Source: Actinobacteria bacterium OV450 (GTDB lineage Bacteria; Actinomycetota; Actinomycetes; Streptomycetales; Streptomycetaceae). From it: DNA of 59,735 bases. Below, piece after piece: positions 16,939 to 25,324 of this stretch. Each line of letters opens with the position of its first letter. Position 1 is the first letter of the stretch. The stretch covers positions 1-59,735 of the forward strand of contig LJCW01000285.1 in NCBI GenBank assembly GCA_001298555.1. The letters are read 5' to 3'. The notes under the pieces were generated by a model. The model did not search any database. It was given only the letters and a program-made list of their open reading frames with translations, and was not told where the DNA came from. The translations under genes and the position numbers were made by a program.

Positions 16939-17571
16939 GCCGACTCCGCGGGGGCGGTACTGGATGCTGATGCGCGGGCCGACGGCGCGCGTGGACTTGG
17001 GCACGGCGTGCTCCATGGTCCGCTGGCAGGAGCCGCCCATCACGACGAGGTCGCCGTGCCCCAGGGGCAGGCGCAGCAGGGTCGGACCGCCGTCGCGGGG
17101 GCGCAGGACGAGGTCGCGCGGGTCGCCGACCGAGAGGATCGCGACCATGGTGTCCTCGGTGGCGGACCGGCCGATGCGGTCGCCGTGCCAGGCGACGCTG
17201 TCGCGGCCGTCGCGGTAGAGGCAGAGGCCGGCGGTGGTGAAGGGTTCCCCCAGTTCGGCGGCGTAGTGCCGGGTCAGGGTGGAGCGGGCCTCGGTGAGCA
17301 CCGGGTGCGGCAGGGGCTCGCCCTCCCCGTAGAAGGCGAGCAGACGGGGCACGTCGACCTCCCGCTCGTACATCTGGCGGCGCTCGGCCCGCCACGGCAC
17401 GTCAGCGGCCAGCCGTTCGAACAGCGCGTCGGCTCCGGCCAGCCAGCCGGGCAGGTGGTCGACCCAGGCGCCGGAGCCGAGCCGCGTGCGGCGCAGCCCG
17501 GAGAGCGGGCCGAGGCGGATCTCGTCGCCCTGGTCGAAGAGGGAGCCCTGGAGGCCGGGGATCGTACTCAC
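16936..17571 (-). CDS. alkB: AlkB-type 2-oxoglutarate/Fe(II) dioxygenase
   Basis: A 211-residue DNA/RNA demethylase homologue that removes alkyl groups such as 1-methyladenine and 3-methylcytosine. The iron-binding HxD is in WHGDRIG, the distal His in MEHAVPKS, and the 2-oxoglutarate arginine and nucleotide-recognition arginine in GPRISIQYRPR. I start at GTG 17571 because TACGAT (17583-17578) lies exactly six bases upstream, as for a leaderless mRNA; a longer frame from 17652 would cross an SOS box. The LexA-like site at 17593-17608 suggests induction by DNA damage. It converges on the SUKH-like gene. Confidence 0.85.
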   Translation of the reverse strand: MSTIPGLQGSLFDQGDEIRLGPLSGLRRTRLGSGAWVDHLPGWLAGADALFERLAADVPWRAERRQMYEREVDVPRLLAFYGEGEPLPHPVLTEARSTLTRHYAAELGEPFTTAGLCLYRDGRDSVAWHGDRIGRSATEDTMVAILSVGDPRDLVLRPRDGGPTLLRLPLGHGDLVVMGGSCQRTMEHAVPKSTRAVGPRISIQYRPRGVG

Positions 17572-17592
17572 CCACCCATCGTAACGCGCCAC

Positions 17593-17608
17593 TCGAACAT
17601 TCGATCGA
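17593..17608. promoter_or_regulatory. SOS (LexA) box upstream of alkB
   Basis: TCGAAC-ATTC-GATCGA matches 11 of 12 defined positions of the actinobacterial LexA consensus TCGAAC-N4-GTTCGA. It overlaps the -35/spacer region of the predicted alkB promoter, whose -10 is TACGAT (17583-17578). That geometry allows repression by LexA. Confidence 0.6.
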
Positions 17609-17647
17609 TAAACTCGGCGACCTGGGGTTTCTCCGGCGGGGCGGCCC

Positions 17648-17691
17648 GTCAAGGTAGCGCTAGGAACGCGTTAAGGAGCCGTCAAGACCGG
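17648..17691. promoter_or_regulatory. Direct repeats in 11-bp phase upstream of the permease
   Basis: GTCAAGG (17648), GTTAAGG (17670) and GTCAAGA (17681) begin 22 and 11 bases apart. Direct heptamers in 11-base phase are how PhoB/OmpR-type response regulators such as PhoP and KdpE bind. The site lies 240 bases upstream of the permease ATG and about 80 upstream of alkB. The remaining intergenic bases to 17930 show no other gene. Confidence 0.4.
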
Positions 17692-17930
17692 GCGGGCCCA
17701 CCGACGCGCCGCACCCTCGGCGGTGGGCCGCCCCTCGGCGCGTCCGTGCAGGTGGGAGGCGGCTCCGGGGTGGAGGGCACGGCTCCGGCCAACCGGAGCA
17801 ACCTCCCGTGCGCAGCCGTCCGGGGCCCGTCAGGATGAGCTCGCGCGCGTGCACGAATGACCGAGTTCCGTACGCTTGCCCAGCCGTCCCACCGATGGCC
17901 GGATCCAAGCCGTACGAAGGAGCACCCCCG

Positions 17931-19895
17931 ATGGCCACCCCCGCCCAGCCGAGCCGCCTGAGGGCATGGCTCCTGGAAGGCCTGACCGACCAGACGAAAC
18001 ACCGGTCAGGACATCGGCCGGAAGGGTCGGACGAGGACGGGACACCCGAAGCCGCCGACCACGGCCGGCCGTGGTGGCGGGTGATGTGCCTGACCGGCCT
18101 CGACTACTTCTCCACCCTCGGCTACCAGCCGGGCATCGCGGCGCTCGCGGCCGGGCTGCTGTCGCCACTGGCCACCATCGTGCTGGTGATCCTCACCCTC
18201 TTCGGGGCGCTGCCGGTCTACCGGCGGGTGGCGGAGGAGAGCCCGCACGGCGAGGGGTCGATCGCGATGCTGGAGCGGCTGCTGTCGTTCTGGAAGGGCA
18301 AACTGTTCGTCCTGACCCTGCTGGGCTTCGCGGCCACCGACTTCCTGATCACGATCACCCTGTCGGCGGCCGACGCGACCGCGCACATGGTCGAGAACCC
18401 GCACCTGACCAGCACCCTCAACGGCCATCAGGTACTGATCACGCTGATCCTCATCGCCCTGCTCGGCGGCGTCTTCCTCAAGGGCTTCAGCGAGGCCATC
18501 GGCGTGGCCGTGGTCCTGGTCTTCTCCTACCTCGCGCTGAACGTCGTCGTCATCGCGGTCGGCCTGGTGCAGGTCGTCAGCGAGCCCCACGTCATCACCG
18601 ACTGGAAGCAGGCGCTGATCACCGAACACGGCAACGTGTTCATGATGATCGCCATCGCCCTCGTCGTCTTCCCCAAGCTGGCGCTGGGCCTGTCCGGGTT
18701 CGAGACCGGCGTCGCGGTCATGCCGCACGTCGAGGGCTCCCCCGACGACACGGAGGAGAAGCCCGCGGGACGGATCCGGGGCACGAAGAAGCTGCTGACC
18801 ACCGCCGCCGTGATCATGAGCGTCTTCCTGATCACCAGCAGCTTCGTCACCACCCTCCTGATCCCCGCCGACGCCTTCCAGCCCGGCGGCGAGGCCAACG
18901 GCCGCGCCCTGGCCTACCTGGCCCACGAGTACCTGGGTTCCGCCTTCGGCACGGTCTACGACGTCTCCACGATCCTGATCCTGTGGTTCGCGGGCTCCTC
19001 CGCCATGGCCGGCCTGCTCAACCTGATGCCGCGCTACCTGCCCCGCTACGGCATGGCCCCCCACTGGGCCCGGGCCCTGCGCCCCATGGTCATCGTGTTC
19101 ACCCTGATCGCCTTCCTGGTCACCTGGCTCTTCGACGCCGACGTCGACGCCCAGGGCGGCGCCTACGCCACCGGTGTCCTGGTCCTGATCACCTCCGCGG
19201 CCGTCGCCGTGACCATCGCCGCCCGGCGCGCCCACGAACGCGGATGGACCATCGGCTTCGGCATCATCTCCGCCGTCTTCGTCTACACCACTGCCGTCAA
19301 CGTCGCCGAACGCCCCGACGGCGTGAAGATCGGCGCCTGCTTCATCGCCGGCATCATGGCCCTGTCCCTCCTGTCCCGCCTCGCCCGCGTCTTCGAACTG
19401 CGCGTCACGCACATCGAATTCGACGACATGGCGCAGCGGTTCATCCGCGACACCGCCAACCGCACCATCCGGTTCATCGCGAACGAGCCCGACAACCGCG
19501 ACGCCGAGGAATACCGGCTCAAGAAGCAGCAGATCCGCGCGGACAACGACATCCCGGCCGAGGACGACGTCATGTTCGTCGAGGTCACCGTCCTGGACGC
19601 GTCCGAATTCGAATCCGGCATGCGCGTGCGCGGCGAGGTCCTCCACGGCCGCTACCGCGTCCTGAGCCTGGAGAGCTCCAGCATCCCCAACGCGCTGGCC
19701 GCCCTCCTCCTCCACATCCGCGACGAGACCGGGCAGCGGCCCCACATCTACTTCGAGTGGACCGAGGGCAACCCGATGGCCAACTTCCTGCGCTTCTTCC
19801 TCTTCGGACAGGGCGAGGTCGCCCCCGTCACCCGCGAGGTCATCCGCGAGGCCGAACCCGACCGCAACCGCCGCCCCCACGTCCACGCCGGCTGA
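17931..19895 (+). CDS. Large APC-superfamily permease with cytoplasmic C-terminal domain
   Basis: A 654-residue transporter. About 12 hydrophobic segments (about residues 55-490) begin with [16 protein letters not shown], the helix 1 region of the APC/KUP fold, followed by a roughly 160-residue soluble tail. Length and organisation resemble KUP/KimA-type potassium transporters rather than plain amino acid permeases, though databases often call relatives amino acid transporters. AAGGAG lies eight bases before ATG 17931, which decides the start. The phased direct repeats upstream would suit control by a response regulator. Substrate uncertain: potassium is my preferred guess, not shown by a specific residue. 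Confidence 0.72.
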   Translation: MATPAQPSRLRAWLLEGLTDQTKHRSGHRPEGSDEDGTPEAADHGRPWWRVMCLTGLDYFSTLGYQPGIAALAAGLLSPLATIVLVILTLFGALPVYRRVAEESPHGEGSIAMLERLLSFWKGKLFVLTLLGFAATDFLITITLSAADATAHMVENPHLTSTLNGHQVLITLILIALLGGVFLKGFSEAIGVAVVLVFSYLALNVVVIAVGLVQVVSEPHVITDWKQALITEHGNVFMMIAIALVVFPKLALGLSGFETGVAVMPHVEGSPDDTEEKPAGRIRGTKKLLTTAAVIMSVFLITSSFVTTLLIPADAFQPGGEANGRALAYLAHEYLGSAFGTVYDVSTILILWFAGSSAMAGLLNLMPRYLPRYGMAPHWARALRPMVIVFTLIAFLVTWLFDADVDAQGGAYATGVLVLITSAAVAVTIAARRAHERGWTIGFGIISAVFVYTTAVNVAERPDGVKIGACFIAGIMALSLLSRLARVFELRVTHIEFDDMAQRFIRDTANRTIRFIANEPDNRDAEEYRLKKQQIRADNDIPAEDDVMFVEVTVLDASEFESGMRVRGEVLHGRYRVLSLESSSIPNALAALLLHIRDETGQRPHIYFEWTEGNPMANFLRFFLFGQGEVAPVTREVIREAEPDRNRRPHVHAG

Positions 19896-19959
19896 CACCG
19901 GGCGCGGATCCGGCTCCGTACGTACCGTGGGAGGGCAGTCACTCGCCCCGGGAGCCGCC

Positions 19960-21789
19960 ATGGACGTCTATCCCCCGATCGCAGAGCACGGGCTGATCGG
20001 CGACCTCCAGACGGCCGCACTGGTCTCCAGCGCAGGAACCGTCGACTGGTGGTGCACGCCGCGGTTCGACTCCCCCAGCGTCTTCGGCGCACTGCTGGAC
20101 CGGGCGGGCGGGGGCCACTGCCACCTGGCGGTCGATCCCGACCGGATCCACGACGTCACCGTCAAGCAGCTGTACCTGGCCGACACGGCCACGCTGCTGA
20201 CCCGGTTCATGACCCCGGACGGCGTGGGCGAAGTCGGGGACTACATGATCCCCGACGACTCCCGCGAGGCCACCGACCGGCACCAACTGCACAGGACGGT
20301 CCGGGTGGTGCGCGGCAGCCTCCCGTTCGTCCTGGAGGTCCGGCCCCGGTTCGACTACGGCCGGGCCCCGCACACGCTGAAGCTCCTCGATGACCGGTCG
20401 GCGCTGATGCAGGGCCCGGGAACGGACCTGTTCGTCCAGACCAGCGCGCCGATCACCCTCGTCGCGGAAGGACAGGACGCGGTCGCGCGCTTCACCCTCA
20501 CGGCGGGCGAGGCCGCCGCCGTCGTCCTGACCGCCGACGCCACCGGCAGCCCGCGCCCCGATCCGCTCAACCGCGAACGGGCCCTCGCGGAATTCGACCG
20601 GTGCCGCGCCTACTGGCACGCCTGGCTGCGCACCTCCACCTACCGGGGCCGCTGGCAGCAGATGGTCAACCGGTCCGCCATCACGCTGAAGCTGCTCACG
20701 TACGCACCGACCGGCGCGCCGATCGCCGCCGCGACCATGGGACTGCCCGAGCAGATCGGCGGCGAACGCAACTGGGACTACCGCTACACGTGGATCCGCG
20801 ACGCGTCCCTGTCGATGCGCGCCCTGGTCAAACTCGGCTTCACCGAGGAGGCCAACGCCTTCCGCCACTGGATCCGCGACCGCTTCGAGGCCGGCACCAC
20901 CACGGCGTCCGGCCACCCCCTGCAGATCATGTACCGCGTCGACGGCGACCCCCACCTCACCGAGGAGGTCCTCGGCCACTGGGAGGGCTACCGCGGGTCC
21001 GCTCCCGTCCGCGCCGGGAACGCGGCCGCCGACCAGGTGCAGCTCGACATCTACGGCGAGGCCGCCTACGCGTTCGGCGAGGAGAACGACATGGGCGCGC
21101 TGCGCGGCTGGAAGGCGTTCACCGCCCTCATCGACTGGTTCTGCGACCACTGGGACGCGCCGGACGAGGGGATCTGGGAGACCCGGGGCGGCCGCCAGGA
21201 CTTCACCTACAGCCGTCTGATGTCGTGGGTCGCCTTCGACCGGGCCATCCGCATCACCCAGGCCCACTCCCGGCCCGCGGACATCGGCCGGTGGACGGCG
21301 GCACGCGACGCGGTCTTCCTGCAGATCGTGGAGCGCGGCTGGAGCACCGAGCGGCAGACCTTCGTGCAGAACTACGCGTCGGACGTCCTCGACGCGTCGC
21401 TGCTGCTCATGCCGAAGGTGGGTTTCGTCTCGCCCACCGATCCCTCCTGGCTGTCCACGCTCGACGCGATGGACCGCGACCTCGTCAGTGACAGCCTCGT
21501 CTACCGCTACGACCCCGCGGCCTCGCCGGACGGGCTGCGCGGTTGCGAGGGAACGTTCAACCTGTGCAGCTTCCTGTACGTCGAGGCGCTCGCCCGGGCC
21601 GGCCGGACCGTCCAGGCACGCTATGCGTTCGACAAGATGCTGACCTACGCCAACCACGTCGGGCTGTTCGCCGAGGAGATCGGGGCGTCCGGCGAGCAGC
21701 TGGGCAACTTCCCGCAGGCGTTCACGCACCTGGCGCTCATCGACGCCGCGCTGGCGCTCGACGAGGAACTGGACCGGCGGCCGGCATGA
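19960..21789 (+). CDS. Glycoside hydrolase family 15 protein, second copy
   Basis: A 609-residue paralogue of the enzyme at 12065. It opens with IAEHGLIGDLQTAALVSSAG and keeps NWDYRYTWIRDAS, GIWETRGGRQD (general-acid Glu) and LFAEEIGAS (general-base region), ending with LGNFPQAFTHLAL. No signal peptide, so cytoplasmic; trehalase or glucoamylase activity is the family expectation. GGAG lies six bases before ATG 19960. It follows the large permease by 64 bases on the same strand and could be cotranscribed. The two GH15 copies differ enough in sequence to be old paralogues rather than a recent duplication. Confidence 0.85.
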   Translation: MDVYPPIAEHGLIGDLQTAALVSSAGTVDWWCTPRFDSPSVFGALLDRAGGGHCHLAVDPDRIHDVTVKQLYLADTATLLTRFMTPDGVGEVGDYMIPDDSREATDRHQLHRTVRVVRGSLPFVLEVRPRFDYGRAPHTLKLLDDRSALMQGPGTDLFVQTSAPITLVAEGQDAVARFTLTAGEAAAVVLTADATGSPRPDPLNRERALAEFDRCRAYWHAWLRTSTYRGRWQQMVNRSAITLKLLTYAPTGAPIAAATMGLPEQIGGERNWDYRYTWIRDASLSMRALVKLGFTEEANAFRHWIRDRFEAGTTTASGHPLQIMYRVDGDPHLTEEVLGHWEGYRGSAPVRAGNAAADQVQLDIYGEAAYAFGEENDMGALRGWKAFTALIDWFCDHWDAPDEGIWETRGGRQDFTYSRLMSWVAFDRAIRITQAHSRPADIGRWTAARDAVFLQIVERGWSTERQTFVQNYASDVLDASLLLMPKVGFVSPTDPSWLSTLDAMDRDLVSDSLVYRYDPAASPDGLRGCEGTFNLCSFLYVEALARAGRTVQARYAFDKMLTYANHVGLFAEEIGASGEQLGNFPQAFTHLALIDAALALDEELDRRPA

Positions 21790-21817
21790 GTGCGCCGTCC
21801 GGCGGGGTAGGGGGAGC

Positions 21818-21836
21818 GCGGGCGCTGCACGCCCGC
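21818..21836. terminator. Hairpin between GH15 and dhaK
   Basis: GCGGGCG (21818-21824), five-base loop, CGCCCGC (21830-21836): a perfect 7-bp GC stem 29 bases past the GH15 stop and 30 before dhaK. It probably separates the two transcription units. No T tract. Confidence 0.4.
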
Positions 21837-21865
21837 CACCCGTCGGCCCGACCAGGAGAGACCCC

Positions 21866-22870
21866 ATGCGGATGCTGATCAACAGTCCGGAGACCGTCGT
21901 CGCCGATGCGCTGCGGGGGATGGCGGCCGCGCATCCCGAACTGGACGTCGACGTCGAGCGGCGGGTCGTCGTACGGCGCGACGCGCGCCAGGGGGGCCGG
22001 GTCGGGCTGGTGTCCGGGGGCGGGTCGGGGCACGAGCCGCTGCACGGCGGGTTCGTGGGGTACGGGATGCTGTCGGCGGCGTGCCCCGGGGAGGTGTTCA
22101 CCTCGCCGGTGCCCGATCAGGTGGTGCGGGCGGCGGCGGCCGTGGACTGCGGACAGGGCGTGCTGTTCGTCGTCAAGAACTACACCGGGGACGTGCTGAA
22201 CTTCGAGATGGCGGCCGAACTCGCCGAGGAGGACGGGCTGCGGGTGGAGCGCGTACTCGTCGACGACGACGTCGCCGTCACCGACAGCCTGTACACGGCG
22301 GGACGGCGCGGCACCGGGGCGACGCTGTTCGTCGAGAAGATCGCCGGTGCGGCCGCCGAGGAGGGGGCCCCGCTGTCGCGGGTCGCGGAGCTCGCCCGGC
22401 GGGTCAACGCGTCCTCGCGCAGCTTCGGGGTGGCGCTCAGCGCGTGCACGACACCGGCGAAGGGCAGTCCGACGTTCGATCTTCCCGACGGCGAGCTCGA
22501 ACTGGGCATCGGCATCCACGGCGAGCCGGGGCGCGAACGGCGCCCCGTGATGCCGGCGCGGGAGATCGCGGAGATCGCGGTCGGCGCCGTACTGGAGGAA
22601 CTGGCGGACCTCGCTCCGGCGGACGGGCCGGTGCTGGCGCTGGTCAACGGCATGGGGGCGACGCCGCTGCTGGAGCTGTACGGGTTCCACGCGGAGGTGG
22701 CGCGGGTGCTGGCCGAGCGCGGGGTGCCGGTGGCGCGCGCGCTCGTCGGGAACTACGTCACCTCCCTGGACATGGCGGGGTGTTCGGTGACGCTGTGCCG
22801 GGCGGACGAGGAGCTGCTGCGGCTGTGGGACGCGCCCGTTCAGACGGCGGCCCTGCGCTGGGGCCGGTGA
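21866..22870 (+). CDS. dhaK: Dihydroxyacetone kinase, substrate-binding subunit DhaK
   Basis: 334 residues. It binds dihydroxyacetone covalently through a histidine hemiaminal (the His in GIGIHGEPG) and presents it to DhaL for phosphorylation to dihydroxyacetone phosphate. GGGSGHEPLHGGFVGYGML and NYTGDVLNF are family signatures. GGAGAG precedes the ATG; an in-frame ATG at 21872 is an alternative. It is the first gene of a dhaK-dhaL-dhaM operon, so the phosphoryl donor is phosphoenolpyruvate through the PTS proteins rather than ATP. Confidence 0.93.
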   Translation: MRMLINSPETVVADALRGMAAAHPELDVDVERRVVVRRDARQGGRVGLVSGGGSGHEPLHGGFVGYGMLSAACPGEVFTSPVPDQVVRAAAAVDCGQGVLFVVKNYTGDVLNFEMAAELAEEDGLRVERVLVDDDVAVTDSLYTAGRRGTGATLFVEKIAGAAAEEGAPLSRVAELARRVNASSRSFGVALSACTTPAKGSPTFDLPDGELELGIGIHGEPGRERRPVMPAREIAEIAVGAVLEELADLAPADGPVLALVNGMGATPLLELYGFHAEVARVLAERGVPVARALVGNYVTSLDMAGCSVTLCRADEELLRLWDAPVQTAALRWGR

Positions 22871-22910
22871 GACGAGGGTGACGGTACAAGGACGAGGCAA
22901 GGAGACGCAC

Positions 22911-23531
22911 GTGAGGGACGGAGACTTCTTCCGGCGCTGGATGACGGTCGCCACGGCCGCGGTGGAGCAGGAGGCGCCCCGGCTGACCGAGCTGGACTCC
23001 CCCATCGGGGACGCGGACCACGGCAGCAATCTGCTGCGCGGGTTCACGGCGGTGCGCGCCGCCCTGGAGGCCGAACCCGCCACCGGCCCGGGCGCGGTGC
23101 TGGTCCTGGCGGGACGGACGCTGATCTCGACGGTCGGCGGGGCGTCGGGCCCGCTGTACGGGACGCTGCTGCGGCGCACCGGCAAGGAACTCGGGGAGGC
23201 CGCCGAGGTCTCCGACGAGGAGCTGCGCAAGGCCCTGTACGCGGGGGTCGGCGCGGTGGCGCAGCTCGGCGGGGCGGCGCCGGGCGACAAGACGATGCTG
23301 GACGCGCTGGTGCCGGGGGTGGCGGAACTGGGCACGTCGTACCGGGCGGCGGCGCAGGCGGCGGAGCGGGGTGCGCTGGCGACGGTGCCGATGCTGGCCC
23401 GCAAGGGGCGGGCCAGCTACCTCGGTGAGCGGAGCATCGGGCACCAGGATCCGGGGGCGACGTCGGCGGCCCTGCTGCTGGCGGCGCTCGCGGATGCGGC
23501 GGATGCGGGGGATGCGGGGGGTGCCGCGTGA
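22911..23531 (+). CDS. dhaL: Dihydroxyacetone kinase, ADP-binding subunit DhaL
   Basis: 206 residues. DhaL keeps a tightly bound ADP that DhaM rephosphorylates, and passes the phosphate to dihydroxyacetone on DhaK. The magnesium/nucleotide motif is DSPIGDADHGSNLLRG, followed by STVGGASGPLYG and GDKTMLDAL; the end has a short Ala/Asp-rich repeat. GTG 22911 is chosen because AAGGAG lies seven bases upstream; GTG 22878 lacks this. Forty bases separate it from dhaK, and its stop overlaps the dhaM start. Confidence 0.92.
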   Translation: MRDGDFFRRWMTVATAAVEQEAPRLTELDSPIGDADHGSNLLRGFTAVRAALEAEPATGPGAVLVLAGRTLISTVGGASGPLYGTLLRRTGKELGEAAEVSDEELRKALYAGVGAVAQLGGAAPGDKTMLDALVPGVAELGTSYRAAAQAAERGALATVPMLARKGRASYLGERSIGHQDPGATSAALLLAALADAADAGDAGGAA

Positions 23532-23932
23532 GCGGGCCGGTGGTGGGGATCGTGCTGGTGTCGCACAGCGCGGCGGTCGCCCAGTCCGTGGCCGACCTGG
23601 CGCGGGGCCTGGCGGCCGGCGGCCCGGTCGTCCCGGTCGCGGCGGCGGGCGGCACCGCGGACGACGCCCTGGGCACCAGCGCGGAGCGCATCGCGGCGGC
23701 CGCCCGCGAGGTGGACCGGGGGTCGGGGGTGGCGCTGCTGGCGGACCTGGGCAGCTCGGTGCTGACCGTGAAGGCGCTGCTGGTGGAGGACGAACTCCCT
23801 CCGGGGTCCCGGCTGCTGGACGCCCCGTTCCTGGAGGGCGCGGTGGCCGCGGTGGTGGCGGCCTCGGCGGGCGCGCCCCTGGAGGCGGTGGCCGCGGCAG
23901 CCGAGGAGGCCTACGCGTACCGCAAGACCTGA
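23528..23932 (+). CDS. dhaM: PTS-dependent dihydroxyacetone kinase phosphotransferase subunit DhaM
   Basis: 134 residues, a single EIIA-Man-type domain. The phosphorylated histidine is in VLVSHSAAVAQ near the N-terminus, followed by GTSAERI and LADLGSSVLTVK. It carries phosphate from HPr to the ADP on DhaL. The GTG start overlaps the dhaL stop (GTGA, four bases), indicating translational coupling. It lacks the fused HPr and EI domains of E. coli DhaM, as is usual in Gram-positive bacteria. Confidence 0.9.
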   Translation: MSGPVVGIVLVSHSAAVAQSVADLARGLAAGGPVVPVAAAGGTADDALGTSAERIAAAAREVDRGSGVALLADLGSSVLTVKALLVEDELPPGSRLLDAPFLEGAVAAVVAASAGAPLEAVAAAAEEAYAYRKT

Positions 23933-23941
23933 CCCGCCACC

Positions 23942-24300
23942 GCTCCGGCCGGGAGCGAAGCCCCGCCGGTTCGGCGGCCGCCGCCGGTTCGGCCGCGCCC
24001 GGCGGCTCATGAGCGGTCAGCGGTTCGGCCGGAGGCGAAGCCCCGGCCCAGCGGCGGCAGCCAGCGGTCCGGCCGGGGGGCGAAGACCCGGCCGGTTCGG
24101 CGGCGGTCAGCGGTTCGGGGGCCGGGGGCGGCGGCTCAGGAGCGGTCAGCGGTTCAGCCGGAGGCGAAGCCCCGGCCCAGCGGCGGCGGCCAGCGGTCCG
24201 GCCGGGGGGCGAAGACCCGGCCGGACCGGCTGCGTTCAGTGGTTCGGCCGGGGGCCGACGGATCAGCACCGGTCGGCGGCGGCTCGGGAGCGGTCAGCGG
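23942..24300. repeat. Cluster of degenerate GC-rich repeats after dhaM
   Basis: A 94-base unit at 24002-24095 recurs at 24131-24224 with only a few differences, 129 bases apart. Within each are two copies of a shorter core (CGGTYCGGCCGGRGGCGAAG followed by MCCCGGCC). Further degenerate cores occur at about 23942 and 24240, and the first 22 bases recur at 24279-24300, reaching into the 3' end of the S4 gene. No gene is convincing between 23933 and 24293. The units can form many overlapping hairpins. Confidence 0.7.
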
Positions 24301-24677
24301 CCGCGGAGGGATTCGATTTCGCGGCGGTCGCGCTTCGTCGGGCGGCCCGTGCCGCGGTCGCGGACTCCGACCACCTCGGCCTCGATGCGCGTCGGCGGGG
24401 GCGGGCTGTTGTCGACGAAGCATTCCGCGGCCACCGGCGCGCCCACCCGCTTCGTCACGGGCTGCTTGACCACGACGATGCGCTCGCGCCCCGCGTGGAA
24501 CAGCCGTACCTCGTCCCCCGCCCGTACTGCCTGCGCCGGCTTCGCTCGCTGGCCGTTGACCTTCACATGGCCCGCCCGGCAGGCGGTCGCCGCGACCGAG
24601 CGGGTCTTCGTCAGGCGGACCGACCAGATCCAGGCGTCCACCCGGGCGGTTCCCGTTCCCGTTGCTTCATCAGCCAT
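24294..24677 (-). CDS. S4-domain RNA-binding protein (Hsp15-like)
   Basis: 127 residues. The S4 domain (about 12-70) has RVDAWIWSVRLTKTRS and AGHVKVNGQRAKPAQ, like Hsp15, which binds stalled 50S subunits carrying peptidyl-tRNA in E. coli; the tail is basic with RDRGTGRPTKRDRR. TAAAGT lies exactly six bases before the ATG and there is no Shine-Dalgarno, so the transcript is probably leaderless. Its last codons run into the repeat cluster. It is divergent from the molybdate regulator. A role in ribosome rescue is inferred from the family. Confidence 0.83.
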   Translation of the reverse strand: MADEATGTGTARVDAWIWSVRLTKTRSVAATACRAGHVKVNGQRAKPAQAVRAGDEVRLFHAGRERIVVVKQPVTKRVGAPVAAECFVDNSPPPPTRIEAEVVGVRDRGTGRPTKRDRREIESLRGR

Positions 24678-24714
24678 GCCTGCACTTTAGCGAGCCGCCC
24701 CCGCAAAACCGGAA

Positions 24715-24785
24715 CGCATTTTGGCAGATCAACCAAGACGCATTGCATCTGCCATACACATCGTCCCAACTGGATTGCAAATGCG
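24715..24785. promoter_or_regulatory. Repeats in the S4/molybdate-regulator gap
   Basis: CGCATT occurs at 24715-24720 and 24739-24744 and, inverted (AATGCG), at 24780-24785. TGGCAGAT (24722-24729) and ATCTGCCA (24747-24754) form a perfect 8-bp inverted repeat with a 17-base centre. This AT-richer island flanks the predicted promoter of the HTH-TOBE gene and is a good candidate for its own binding region. It does not look like the E. coli ModE site. Confidence 0.45.
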
Positions 24786-24804
24786 GGATACGTGCCCCTA
24801 CCGT
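24775..24804 (+). promoter_or_regulatory. Promoter of the HTH-TOBE regulator
   Basis: TTGCAA (24775-24780), 18-base spacer, TACCGT (24799-24804), then seven bases to ATG 24812. Good match to the TTGACN/TAnnnT pattern and consistent with a leaderless mRNA. The inverted AATGCG at 24780-24785 overlaps the -35. Confidence 0.55.
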
Positions 24805-24811
24805 GTCGCAC

Positions 24812-25207
24812 ATGCAGTCCTACACCATCGGACAGGCGGCGCGCCTGCTGGGCGTGAGCCCGGACACCGCCCGCCGCTGGGCCGACGCCGGCCGGGTCGC
24901 GACCCATCGCGACGACGCCGGCCGGCGACTGATCGACGGCCGCGACCTGGCCGCATTCTCCGTGGAGGTGGCACAGGGCGCCCACGCCGAGGACGACGAG
25001 CCCTACACCTCGGCCCGCAACGCGTTCCCCGGCATCGTCACCGCGGTCAAGCTCGGAGACGTCGCCGCCCAGGTCGAGATCCAGGCAGGTCCCCACCGCC
25101 TGGTCTCCCTCCTCACCCGTGAGGCCGTCGAGGAGCTCGGACTGGAGGTCGGCATGCAGGCCACCGCCCGCGTGAAGTCCACCAGCGTGCACATCGACCG
25201 CACCTGA
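24812..25207 (+). CDS. HTH-TOBE molybdate-responsive regulator (ModE-like)
   Basis: 131 residues. An N-terminal MerR/excisionase-type helix-turn-helix (SYTIGQAARLLGVSPDTARRW, about residues 3-23, then a DNA-contact region ending RRLIDGRDL) is joined to a C-terminal TOBE/Mop domain (about 68-130; SARNAFPGIVTAVKLGD) that binds molybdate or tungstate. It begins the modA-modBC operon and probably senses molybdate to control it. I start at ATG 24812; a longer open frame upstream has no support and would cover the promoter. Not homologous to the LysR-type HTH of E. coli ModE, so I give no symbol. Confidence 0.82.
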   Translation: MQSYTIGQAARLLGVSPDTARRWADAGRVATHRDDAGRRLIDGRDLAAFSVEVAQGAHAEDDEPYTSARNAFPGIVTAVKLGDVAAQVEIQAGPHRLVSLLTREAVEELGLEVGMQATARVKSTSVHIDRT

Positions 25208-25324
25208 CCCGTCCAGCACCAGCGCACGTCCCCACCCGCTCCGCCCGTCACCGGCGCGGGTCACCACCACGCGGAACCGGCACCCGGCCGGCCGCCGACC
25301 GACCCGACCGAGGAGCACCAGCCC

